Shown here piece by piece: positions 10,771-22,800 of a stretch of DNA of 64,000 nucleotides (the stretch's first letter is position 1; each line of letters opens with the position of its first letter). Below the pieces are notes generated by a model that searched no databases, was not told the DNA's origin, and was given only the letters and a program-made list of their open reading frames with translations. The stretch lies in contig NW_015971545.1 in the NCBI RefSeq assembly GCF_000182565.1, positions 124,001-188,000 on the forward strand, given 5' to 3'. The DNA is from Spizellomyces punctatus DAOM BR117 (taxonomy: Eukaryota; Chytridiomycota; Chytridiomycetes; Spizellomycetales; Spizellomycetaceae). The position numbers and the translations under genes were made by a program.

Positions 10771-13700
10771 ATGTTCTCTGCCACACGCATGAAAGACGCA
10801 GGCCCACATGATGCTATGAGCATGCAAGAGTTGCGAAGTCGAATGTTTGAATCATTGCGAACTGCTGGCGTCGCTGACAAGCTTAAAGTATATATATTGA
10901 CGCGGGGTTTCCTGTTTAACAAACATGATGCTGAAGAGACTTACCTTCCTTACAGTCCCAACTACGCGCAAAGATTGTTGCCGAGCTCAAGCTACGAGTC
11001 CATGCACATGCTCTTGGGAAAGGTCCAAATAGGGGATCTGGACTCGACGACACTGGCAGCACAAAAGGCCGGCTGTTGCACCAAGTGCTCGATAGCATGC
11101 TTGTAGACTACCTTAAGGCGCGTGGTTTTGATTTTACCTTGTCAGTGTTTCTGCCTGAAAGTGGGTTGAATCAGAAGAATCAGGTAGGAAGGCATTTTTT
11201 GGACTCTGGCTCTAGACCACATGGTGCATCAGCGCAGCTGCTGATGCCTGGAACGATAGATATTGTCGCAGGAAGATATTATGCAGGCACTACATATGGA
11301 TAATCACACAGTATTCTTTCGCGAGCTGGTAAGTAGCTGTTTGTCTATGTTGAGTTGGACCATCGCGCAGTATTTATCTCAGGGTCTTCCACAAGAATGC
11401 GTTGATGAAGTTTCAAGATTCAGGTGTGCAGATTGCAGCTATCAAATAAATCTGGATTTGCTATTTATACGAGCAAAAGTACTTCTCGTTAATCTACTGA
11501 CCAGTTTGATACGAATCGCTGACCTGCCCGTTGCGGACAAGGACGTGCAAACGGATTTGGATATTGAGGATTTTCTAGGTGCGTCGCCATTTTGCAATGT
11601 AATTGAGTGTCGTCAGCTGATGAATTTAGTGAATGCAAAGATTCCAAGTTCCGAGAAACCGACAGAAACGTGGCACAGCGAAAGCAAGATCAGGCAAGAC
11701 TTCACGCATTGGCAGTGGAAGAGCGCATACTTCGGTATCAACAGGAAGTAGAAAGCCGACTAAGAATAGAAATGGAGCAACAGGTACCGCGCGCAGGGCC
11801 CAGTATCCCTTATTTCATAATGTGCACAATGCATCAGCCGCTTATGCCACCTCTTTGCAGCTTACCCAGTTCCGAAGTATCGAGCTTGCTCAAATGAGGG
11901 TCGAAGAAAAGAAGAAATACCAAAGCGATATGTCACGGTTGAAAACCGACTTCGAGCAAAAAACTGTCGAATTGCAGGAAAAGGCTACAACCTTACTGGA
12001 ACAGGAGAGAGTACGCTTAGCCGAGCGAGAGAAGGTGACTACTGCAGTAAACTGCCGATAAAGAACGGGAAAGGTGACCCCAACACTAAAACAACCTCAG
12101 GACTTGGAGAAACATAATATGGATCTACGCCAGAAGTTGTTGGAGGAAAATAATCGGGCGGTAATGAAGGAGGCCACACTACGGACTGAGGCGGAGCTAA
12201 TGGCCAAGGAAGTAAAGTTGGAACGCGACGCTGTACAGCGTCGGTATGACGAGGCCTTAGCGCAGCTTTCCCAATTGCAGAATTTGAAGGAAAAGTATTC
12301 TGAAAAGTTGCAAGAATCTATGGCGCAGTAAGTGGATTAGGTACTTAACAGTATGAAATATTATGATAAATAACTTGTGGTTGGGGTTGAACGATAGGTA
12401 TAAAATCGACACAAACAGAGAGTACAGCAACTTGGTGTCGAGTGTTGAGATTGAGAAGGCGAAATTGGAAGGTATAGTTCGTTTCTTGCATGAATTGCTT
12501 GAACCCCATCCATTACATTCCTCATCAATATGTGCAGCTGAGCGCGCAATGCTCCGTGAAAAAACCAGCGCCGTGGAAAAAATGTCAGCTCAGGTTCAAC
12601 GCGCGCAACAAGATATGGACGACATACAGGACCAACTGAAAGAAGCACGGGCACAAGCTCTCAGGTGGCGACAGGAGAAAGAGGAAGCCGAGCATACTGT
12701 TAAAGATCTGTCGCTTCAGGTATTCCTCGTGTGGTAATGATCGATCTTGTGGTGTGACTGACATGTTGAGCTACCTGCCGGTACAGCTTATGTCACATAA
12801 AACATCATCGGCTTTAGAGTTCGAGATTCAAAGTTTGAAACAGTATGTTTGACGCTGCAAGGGCCAGTATTGTGCATAAGGTTTTCTAACGACATCGTAG
12901 GCAACTGGTAGAAGCTGAAAGAATGGCTGAACGACGACAAGAAGGTTCGCATTATAATTTGTGGACTAGATAATCATCACCTTTTGTTCACCGAATTTGG
13001 ACGCAGACTACCAATCACTCCTCAAAACTCTCATGTTACCAAATGATGACGTACAAAAAGAACTGGCCAAATGTCGTCGATCTGAAGCGAAATGGCAGCG
13101 GGAATGTCAAAACCTTGTGATGCGACTTGACAGCGAAGTGCGTTGTTTGAAGTCACATGTTGTGGATCGCACATGGCCGCTCACACACTTTCTTAGCTCA
13201 ACCGCAATGAGGAACTACAGCGAAAATGCGAAGATAGCGTTCTTCAGGTTAAAGAGCTTAAGCGAGAAAACGCTGATTTGAGACTGGTACTACACCAGAC
13301 TCGAGAAGGTAAAATGTTGCAATTTCTAAAAATGTGACATTTCTCCGCGTACCGAAACGGTTTTTGGCTTCTACAGCTTTGAATCATCAGATAGCTCAAG
13401 ATTCTGTCATTGACTTTAGGAGCAACAATCAGCCCCGCAGGTAGTCGTCCTTCAATCCCCGTCACTGTCGCCATACTATCAAAATTGCTAAGCAACTTAT
13501 ATAGCGACTTTTTGCCAGATCCACNNNNNNNNNNNNNNNNNNNNNNNNNNNNNNNNNNNNNNNNNNNNNNNNNNNNNNNNNNNNNNNNNNNNNNNNNNNN
13601 NNNNNNNNNNNNNNNNNNNNNNNNACCAGCTGGACCTGCACTGTAGCGACTTCCCAAAGCTAGACTCCCAGAAGTCGACACGCTTCACACACCGGAAGTC

Positions 13701-14865
13701 ACTTATCGGCTTCAGAAGAATACTGGGCAATTGAACAGCGAGAGTGGGCAGGACAATTCTTATGCCGGTCTACGGTTGCGCTTAGAGGCGGGCGCTTTGG
13801 GATTACCGGTAGTTCATGAGGAACTGACCCATCGTCCATCGCGAAACGATGAACCGACAGCACGTTTTGCTGGGGGAGAAGGAACCGGAACCGGTACTAA
13901 GGCAGAAAACCCTGGGACAGTCGGCAATGTAAGGTCACAAATAAGTGCAGCGACGCGACAGCCCTCAGAACATAAAAGGGACAACGCATCGGATGCGCCG
14001 TGCGTAATGCAAAACGTTGCACTCGCTGACACTCCGTCATCAATGTCTCAGCCACGGCAAGCGGAGAAGCCAGAATCCACGCATACACAAAAGGATATAG
14101 ATAAAGCTGAAAAAGATCGGGAAAAGCAAGAAAAGGATCGAGCGGAGGCTGAGGCGCGGGAGGTCGAGCGGCAGAAGGCTGAAAAACGGCGACGGGAAGA
14201 GGAACGTCGAGCACAAGACCTCGAGCTCGAGCGCGTACGACGAGAGAAGGAACAGCTGGTTAAAGAGGAGGAAGCTAGAAAGCGTCGAATGGAATTAGAA
14301 CGCAAAGAAAAGGAAGCGGAAGAGACCCGACGAAAGGAGGCGGAAGAAAAAGAGCGAGCTGAAGCCAAGAGAAGGGAGGCAGAGATAGCCAAGCAAACGG
14401 AGCAGACCAGTGTGGTAGATCAGCTCGAAAATGATCCCCTGATGGCCAAGTATATTTCAATAGTGAAAGAACGAAGAGAAAAAGAAAAAGTATGTTTTTG
14501 CATACAGCATAGTTTCCAGAAACTGTGCTGAAATTTCAACCGCTCTTTTCCAGGAGAAGGCAACAGCAGCGCCATCAGTCGCTAACCAAGTTGAAGACCT
14601 AATGAAAAAGTTGGATACGGTATGTACTCCTGAAATTGCTACAATATCACGATCGTTGGGCTCACCACCGCCTATGCCAGTCATCCATGCTCTCCAGCAG
14701 GTCGTCCATATCTGGCCTCAACTTTGGGGCAGGAGACACGGCAGATGAAGTCAGGTATGACGCTTTCCCGCGCGAAATCTGCCATTACTCATACTGAAAA
14801 GTGCCACTTTTGACCCTCTCAGCGCTCCTGGATTCGATGAAACTACGGAGGATGATGGGTGGTAA
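10771..14865 (+). CDS. OFD1: OFD1 homologue, LisH-containing centriolar/basal-body coiled-coil protein
   Basis: The start is MFSATRMKDAGPHDAMSMQE (ATG 10771). A downstream ATG at 10822 would begin right at the family block MQELRSRMFESLRTAGVADK. After an intron comes a LisH segment: SMLVDYLKARGFDFTLSVFL then PESGLNQ, nearly the same pattern as animal OFD1. Long coiled coil follows across many small exons (for example 11880-12060 and 12090-12330). Position 13525-13624 is an assembly gap of 100 Ns, so part of the coding sequence is unknown. The C-terminal part is a Glu/Arg/Lys-rich helix, then ENDPLMAKYISIVKERR, then an end in EDDGW that resembles the acidic-Trp end I recall for vertebrate OFD1. 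The protein acts at distal centrioles and basal bodies, hence a flagellated life stage. Confidence 0.88.
13525..13624. other. Assembly gap (100 Ns)
   Basis: Exactly 100 Ns inside the OFD1 gene, which usually marks a scaffold join of unknown true size. Any exon in it is missing, and reading frame across it cannot be checked. Confidence 0.99.
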
Positions 14866-15016
14866 ACCCTAGAAAAGAGTTGTACAAAAGTGCTTAAATT
14901 ATTGAACATAGTTTCGTATTATTTTTCGGTATGTGACCATGCAAATTATCCATCAGAGCTGTATCTACATAAATTCAGTTATGCGATAAAAGAAATCTCT
15001 ACTTGTGAAATCTTCG

Positions 15017-16172
15017 TCAATCATCATCTTCATGATGCACATAGTCCAGATATCTATCGCTTTCCAGCAAGAAATCGATGTCGGCAATCCGCCAATGGCG
15101 CGCAGATAGAGCACGCCCTTCGTGACCCTCCTCTTGGGTAAAATGTTGACCTTCGAAAAGCACAACGATTTCGCGTCGACAGCTTTCTGAGGATATGACA
15201 TCTTCTACCAGGTCACTTGTCAGATCCTCCGTTACTCTGGACGCAAGATCCGCTGCTTGTTGGGAAGGGTCATTCTGCTTCGCCGCTAGTCCGATCCCCT
15301 CAGTACTTTGGTTTCTTGAGTCTTGTTCTGCCTTTAGTCTAACGTGCCTATAAGTGACCTCAGCATCGAACGTGACCTCCAGTTGCACAATAGCCCCCTC
15401 CTCCATCGCTTCTACTGACAGTTGATATGGCGTCATGTGACGTGTGGCTACATCCTCTTTGGAAAATACCGCTCCAAGCGAGAAACCCTTGAATAAATAA
15501 TGATCTTGCCCAAGTTCGTAATATCGAGCGATGCCGGACATCCGAATCAGCCGTGGCCTAGCGGCCGTCCCAATTTCCGGCCCAAATTGAACCTTCATAT
15601 CGGTTATTCGAGCATCGTGCAGATGAAAGTTGAGCGATACTTGCTGTGCTTTAGATTTAACGTTGGATATCGCTTTGCTGAGACGATCGTACAACGGACG
15701 AGTAAGCATCGAACGGAAAACTTCGTCTGTGTCCCGACTGGAGCCCGGTTTTGATAGAGCAGTGAGAACAGTGCAAAAGCGCTCAAGTGCATAGCTTGCT
15801 CCTATCATAAATTGGTATTCTATGTAGCTGCGACATAAAATGAGACGTTTGCAAACCGACAGTGGACAAGATGATCACATACAATTCACCATAGGCCTGA
15901 TGAACAAAAGTCCTTGCAAAGAACGATATCAGCTCCCGTTTTATGGGATTGATAATGTAAGTCGCTAGCGGCGAGGTGCCAGGCACATGAGGAGGGCCTA
16001 TGGGCCGGATTGGCGAGCGACTCAGTCGCCAAGGAAATATTTTACTGTCGTCATGTTGGTCGATGGGTGCGCCAGATGACCATCGTCGAGAGATGCAACC
16101 TGGGGTTTGATGCACCTTGTGTATCCAGACTTTGTGAGTTGGGAGTCTAAATCGATTGCGTGCAAAGTGCAT
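15017..16172 (-). CDS. Mitochondrial Tim44-like domain protein (Mba1/mL45-type)
   Basis: Two exons (16172-15883 and 15827-15017) give 366 residues. The first 40 residues are rich in Arg/His/Ser with almost no acidic residues (MHFARNRFRLPTHKVWIHK..., then RRWSSG), which fits a mitochondrial presequence. A helix (RELISFFARTFVHQAYGEL) leads into an alpha/beta region whose pattern resembles the Tim44/Mba1/mL45 fold: FYIEYQFMIGASYALERF, then a long helix with LYDRLSKAI, then strands such as IVQLEVTFDAEVTYR and a final HWRIADIDFLLESD. Mba1 and mL45 help attach the mitochondrial ribosome to the inner membrane. The fold assignment is by general pattern only. Charged low-complexity residues near 285-310 are an insertion. 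Confidence 0.5.
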
Positions 16173-16860
16173 GTCTTGTCATTCCCCAACCCGCTCCTTT
16201 TGACAGATGCCCAGTTCGATCTGCAAGAACCCGAGGGTTGGATGGCGGTTGGCAACCCAACACACACTTACCACAGCCCCATCTGGTTCATTTGGTACGA
16301 TCGGATCGCTTGGTACCGCCGGTTTGGTACCGACAAACTAACGAGGCGTGTGGTAAGCAAAGCCCATCGGAGTTTGAAAAAATCGGTCATCAGAAGCCTC
16401 TGCTGCTTGCCACCGGCGACTGCGAACTGTTCTCTCCATAGTCCTCCAGATACACCTAGTCCCTCTGAAATGCATCTGGTTGCTTTGATCTGTAAACCTT
16501 CCGTGTCTGGGAAAGCCAGTCTGATTTTGAAGCAGAATCACCAGTGCTGGGGTTAGTTTTGAGGATCACGAAAGGATCAGAAATATCCAGACCGTTCATT
16601 TGGGCCGATTCGCACTATTTCTGAAGTTTATACGTCATTCACATTGTCTGTTTCGAGTCTAAAATAAGCTTCGGACAACCCCATCTTATGACAAGAGAAA
16701 ACTCACCGGCTCGCAAACAGAACTTGACTCCCGTGAAAACATAGATCGGCAATGTATTAGAACTTCTCACTAGGCTTCTGTCGCACATTACTCCATTAAA
16801 CCGAGCTCATATCTGAGATTGGGTACTATATAAAATTCCTAGTGCTGTAAAACGGCCGCG
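16173..16860. other. Intergenic, divergent promoters
   Basis: About 690 bases between the divergent Mba1-like and PDE-fusion genes. Open frames at 16160-16560 have no family features. The upstream regions of both genes must be here. A TATATAAAA string at about 16829-16837 sits roughly 25 bases before the start codon at 16861, closer than is usual for a TATA box but the only candidate. Confidence 0.45.
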
Positions 16861-19800
16861 ATGGAGTACAGCATAACCCTCTCGGGATACTGTGACCCGC
16901 ACGTTATACACTTCAACCCACGAACCGCACTGGTTATTCAGCGAGTCCGTCGTGTGGACAACCCAAACCAGACTGTAATATGCAAAGGCAATACCTTCTT
17001 CGACGAAGAAGAAAATATCAAGCTGAAACATGAATACGAAATCCTCCATCTCATCCACAGCAACTTGGCAGAAATTGAGCTGACAAGAACACAGAACCAC
17101 ACACATTCCTCTGGAACATCAAGAATACTTGCGTCCGGGAATTATTCCCGAGGGGAGCCGCTCACTCCCGTATCGGAGGATTCTTCGTTGACCCTCACAT
17201 CACCAAACACCAGCAGCACCCGACACAAACCCGGTGGACGACGACCTAGGAGCACTAGCCTCAGCCATGACAGCATTGACGGACATTTGTCAGACAGAAT
17301 TGTTAAGCCAATTTCCTTGGAAGACGTCAATGGACAATATTTTCTGATACTGGAAGACTACGGCGGCATGTCTCTACGGGAATTCGCATTGGGCAAGCGA
17401 GTGCCACGAAAAAACCAGAACACTGAATCGCCGCCAGTGAACCTCACAACGGCAAATTTAGATTTTGAAAAGACAAACTCCACCATCACCCTCCAAGCAA
17501 CCACAAGGTCGACTAATTGGATTGGAAGACTTCCTGCATATCGCTACGCAACTCGCAGAAGCGCTTGACATTGTCCATGCTGCCCAAGTCGTACACAAAG
17601 ACATTAATCCCGACAATATCGTGGTGAGGCGGGATAAGGGCCGCATAGGGGCTCAATTGATAGACTTCAACCTTGCCGAAGTGACAGATATGGGTACCCA
17701 GCCAACCCAGCGGAATTATTTGGAAGGGACTTTGGCTTACTTGTCACCAGAACAAACGGGAAGAATGCAGAGAGTAGTGGATTATCGGACAGGTAATGCT
17801 GTTAATGCCATGCATTGAACGAAAATATACTTACGCCTGCACGGATAATGTAGACTTCTATAGCTTGGGAATAACACTTTGGGAGGTGCTTGTTGGAAGT
17901 CCACCTTTTCAGTTTGACGACGCTACGGTATGGTTATAGGATGCGTTTACGAACACAGTAATTGAAACTGACAACTCTCCAGGAGTATGTACATGCCCAC
18001 CTCGCTAAGGAGATTGAGCCTGCAAATCTGCATGATCCACTCATTCCAAAGGCGTTTTCCGATATCATTAACAAAGTGGGTGTCGTTGCTTTTTCCTAAC
18101 CCCGACATTCTTTTTTCATTAATTATTGGACAACTTTTATAGCTAGTTAGCAAGGCGCCCGAAGCCCGCTATCAATCGGCATCAGGACTTCGTTTTGACT
18201 TTATGACCTGTATGCGGCGACTAAAAGAAGCTAAAGCTGCCAGACTCTGCGCAAAAGATGAAAAATTGTCAGATTTTGACATAGCCCAGATCTTCAATGA
18301 CTTTGAGTTCGATATCGCCTCCCGCGATTATTCACATCATCTCAACATTCCAGATAAACTCTATGGACGTGACCGGGAAACCAAAGAATTGCTTACGTCC
18401 TTTGAGAATGTTGCATGCGGAAAGAGTCGCAGTGAACTAGTACTAGTGTGCGGTGGAAATGGAGAGGGAAAGAGCTCCTTGATTAATCATCTCAGAAAGC
18501 ATGTAATGAGGAATCGTGGTTTTTTTGGTGAGCTGAAGAAGACTTAAAGATACGTCCATCGAGCAATGAGGTTATAACAAATTTGCCTTGAACATAGTGC
18601 GTGGCCAGTACACGGAATACAATCGGGATAAACCATTCGGAGGACTCGTACAAGCGCTAGATGAACTCATTCGCCAGCTCCTGGGAGAAACTGCTGAAGC
18701 GATGGAGAGATGGCAAAACTGTCTGAATACTACCTTGGGCCCAGAGATTTTGGCGATCGTTACGGACGTTCTTCCAGATTTGGAAATGATAGTGGGACTT
18801 CAGCAGTCTGCTGAATTGCGAGTGGATGCCACATCAGCTGAGCAGACGTCCTTCATTCGTGCTATGCAAGCTTTAATTGGCTGCTTTGCGCAAGCCGAAC
18901 ACCCACTGGTGGTCTTTTTGGATGATCTACAGGTACAGTTCTTCGTGAAAGAGCAGCTTAATGATTCAACATTCTAATTCCCCCGCTCTATGCTGGTAGT
19001 ATGCCGAGTCCGCTTCGCAAAAATTGCTGCAAGCCATTTTATTCGACAGGAGAATAGGCCATTTGCTGATAGTCGCAACACTGCCCAGCGGAAGTCCAGG
19101 AGCTGCACTGGGAGCTGCATTTGGTCCAACCGTTCAACGAATCCAGTTTGAGGCCCCTCAAAGATTACGTCGAATCGAGCTAGGGCCGCTTACTAATGCG
19201 GCGCTACGAGAAATGCTTTCCGATACTCTTAAACCCGCAGCTGAGGATATTGACGTACTGGCATCCCTAGTTTCCCGAAAGACAATGGGAAATCCACTTC
19301 ATGTCCGTGAGTTTCTTCGCTACGCGGAACAGCAAGGGTTGATCTATTTCAATGAGGTTGTTGGTGGGTGGGCTTGGGATGTTCATGAAATGGAGCGGCA
19401 GACTGTGTTGAGCGAGAACGTCGCGGACTTGCTGTTGACAAGATTGCGCCAGTTCTCGCCCGAAACTCAGACGTTACTGCAACAAGCAGGTAAGTAAACA
19501 TTTGTATCATCTTCGAATTCTTGTTATTTTAACGATCTTTGTAAATTCCTCTAGCATGTATTGGCGACTCGTTTGACCTTCGATTGCTATCGTTTCTTTC
19601 TGAGATTAGTATCGTCCAAGTGGCGACGTTGCTATGGGCGGCTGTTAAGGAGGGATTTCTCCTGCCACAATCACAAGAACCTCCACTTGCCCGCTCATTG
19701 TCAACAATCTCGAGGAGCTCCTCAGGATCCATCAATTCGCAAAATCAGAACCATTTCCGACCAGGACATAGGTCGTCCCTGTCCCTTAATAAATCCGTGG

Positions 19801-22800
19801 GAGGCATGGTCATGTCATATAAGGTACTGGATGGTCCACATTCAGCTCCTGATTGGGTGGAAACTAACGAGATCACCTACGACAGTTCTGCCACAATCGA
19901 CTCCACCGGGCTTGCTATGATATGATCGACCCTGAGGTCCGAAGAAAATGGCACTTGCAAATCGGCAGGTTATTGCGGCGGAACTTGAGCGAAGAAGAAA
20001 AGCAGGAGAACGTTTTCACTTTGGTCGCTCAATACAATGAAGTACTCGATCTTTTGACAGATCGCGAAGAGCCAGCTTATGTTGCTCGGTTAAACTATGA
20101 AGCTGGACTACGAGCGAAAAAATCAAATGCGCATCATGCTGCCCGACGATATTTTAGCATTGCCCAGTCACTACTTGGCGAGGATGATGAAGCCTGGAAG
20201 GTCAACTATGAGCAGATATTTAATATTAAAAAGGCTGTGGCGCAAGTCAATCTTGTCGAAGGTCTTTACGACGAGGCAACAGCTATACTGAAGGATCTGT
20301 GTCGCCGGGCAACGAGTGTTGGCGATCAGCTAACAGCAAGCAGCATACTCGTCAGCGCATACCATATTCAAGGGAGATTTAACGACATCATGGAAATGGG
20401 ATTTAAGGAGTTGAAAGCCTTTGATATTCCAGCTCCAGAAAACGAGCAGGATGCCATATCAATGGTCAGAGCAGAAATTAGCGAGCTTGAGCGATTAATA
20501 GCTGGTCGCAGTGAGGAGGAAGTAGCGAGAGAAGTCCGTCCTTTGGAACCGACTGTTCAGATGCTGCAGACGGTGCTGCTCTCTATCGGAAGCGCAGCGG
20601 GTTCCCTCGGACGATTATATCAATGCCAGTATTTCTACGTAAAGGTAATAAGGATTAGGTCCTTTGTGTGTGTACAGACTAACCGAAGAACTCTCCTTCA
20701 TAGGGTTGCGTGCTAGCTATGCAAAAGGGCCTCAGTCATCGAAGTGCCGAACTTTTTGCATTTGTTTTACGAGCATACGCTGGATGTCTGCCGGAGCCAG
20801 ACTTTCCACGCATGAGATGGGTATCGAAACTCTCCTTTCTCCTGATGGACAAGGCTACTCTGGAGATTCAAGCACGTGCCCGTCTGGGTTTGCTCATGAA
20901 TGGATATATCTATGTTGCCAGTTTCAAGTCCTTTGAAGAAAACGTAGAGCGCTGCATTACTGCAGGCATCGAAGCTGGGTACTACTCGGTGGTCATATAC
21001 GCGATGTGCACGTTCCCCGGGGTCCTACTTTCGTATGGACGCCCTGCTGCCGCATACAGCGAATGGCACAAAAGGTATCATCCATTTATGGAGAAATTCA
21101 AAGGATTCTTCCTGAATGTATGGAACGGTACGATCGCGGAGTTAGACGCCTTGAGCTCTGGGATCGAATGCGTATACCAGAACAGAGATGTTATGGCGAC
21201 CGGAATGACTCGTGCTCAGGTATATTATTTTCGCCTTGTAAATGCGCTGCTTTTTGAGCGCGAGGATAGGCGGATGCTGCTGGAGCAGTATAAACAAGAA
21301 GACAAAATGAATGCTTACATGGGCATACCAAGGTGGGTGTATGTGAGATCGCGCAACTTTCTCACTTGATAATATCTGATCCGAGCGGGAAATAGATACA
21401 TTGATATCTTCGTGTGGCAAGTGATAATCGCAGCATCGGAGTATAATCTTCCTAACCAGGACCGGAAACAACTTCTAAAAGAAATTGATGATGCATGTGC
21501 TATGGTCAAGAAATTTGCAGAGCAACCACCCCAGGAGATTATGTGCAAATATTACCTTGTGTCCGCCGAAAGAGTAAGCCGATCATTTACTTGTAATTGA
21601 GTCTGTAGCAGAAGATAATCATCCTCAACTGGTCAGGCAAGAATCCTCGGAGATATGACGGAAGCGAGGAATTTCTACGATAAGGCATTGGATGCCGCTC
21701 ATGAGCACGGTTTTCGGTTTCATGAAGCCCTCATAACAGAGCGCTACGGTCGTTTCTGGCTAGAAATGGGATCGAAGCGTCTAGCACGATCATGCTTACA
21801 CGACGCTTACTTTCTCTGGCACTCTTGGGGGAGCGAAGGAAAATGTAAACAATTGCAAGCACGCTACGCCGATATAATGGACCTCCACCTTCTGAACAAG
21901 GGTCTTTCTGGAACTCGGTTTGGCAGCCTTCATGGTACCACTCAACGTTCGTCCATTACGGAACAGCACAGCTCTACCACCGTCGACTTGGATTTAACCA
22001 CAGTGCTCAAGGTCACGCAGTCGATCAGCAATGAGACCAGCTTGGAAATTTTGCTGACCAAGATTATAAAGTTTGTCATGGAGAATGCCGGAGCAGAAAA
22101 AGGGATGCTCGTGCTGCAGCAAGAGGGAAAGCTGTTAATTGAAGCACTCGGAGTGATTGATGAAGGTGGCGAGCATCACGAGGTTCTTCAACATGTTCCG
22201 ATTGAGAAAGCGACGCACGAACAAGGGGTGCCACTATCTGTGGTCTACTATGTATTCCGTTCCCGCGAACCTCTGGTTTTGGTTGATGCAGTCGCGGATC
22301 AGACGTACGGTAAAGACGCATACGTCACCGAGCGGCAAACTAAAAGCATTCTGTGCTGTCCTATCGTACATCAAAACATGGCTACGGGGGTGGTCTATTT
22401 AGAGAATGACCTCCAGACTGGCGCATTTACTGCCGACCGTCTCGAGCTCATTCAGTCTTTAATGGCTGCTGCATCGATGTCGATTGAAAATGCGAAGCTT
22501 GCCAAGACCAACACTGAATTGACAGCTGCTTTGCGAGATTCTTCAACGAAGGCAACGCCACGATATAACCTCGACGGGCCCATCAAGAAGACAATTGACA
22601 TGCTCCAAGGGTTCAAATTCAGGCTACCGCCCGGTGATCCCGGCATTCGACAAATTGACTTCATTATGAAAGCATTGACCTCAACAGACTTCTTCTCCTC
22701 GAATATTGATGAGATCAACGATGAGACGGGAAAAGGCATCGATTCCGATACTAAAGTATGGATTGAAAGCTCCTTGCTTCAGAAGGAACCTAGTCGAACA

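Noticed and set aside
17437-17461. 25-base intron in the kinase domain of the PDE fusion
   Set aside because: A 61-base intron from 17401 with the same acceptor and phase fits the size of other introns here, so the tiny one is unnecessary.
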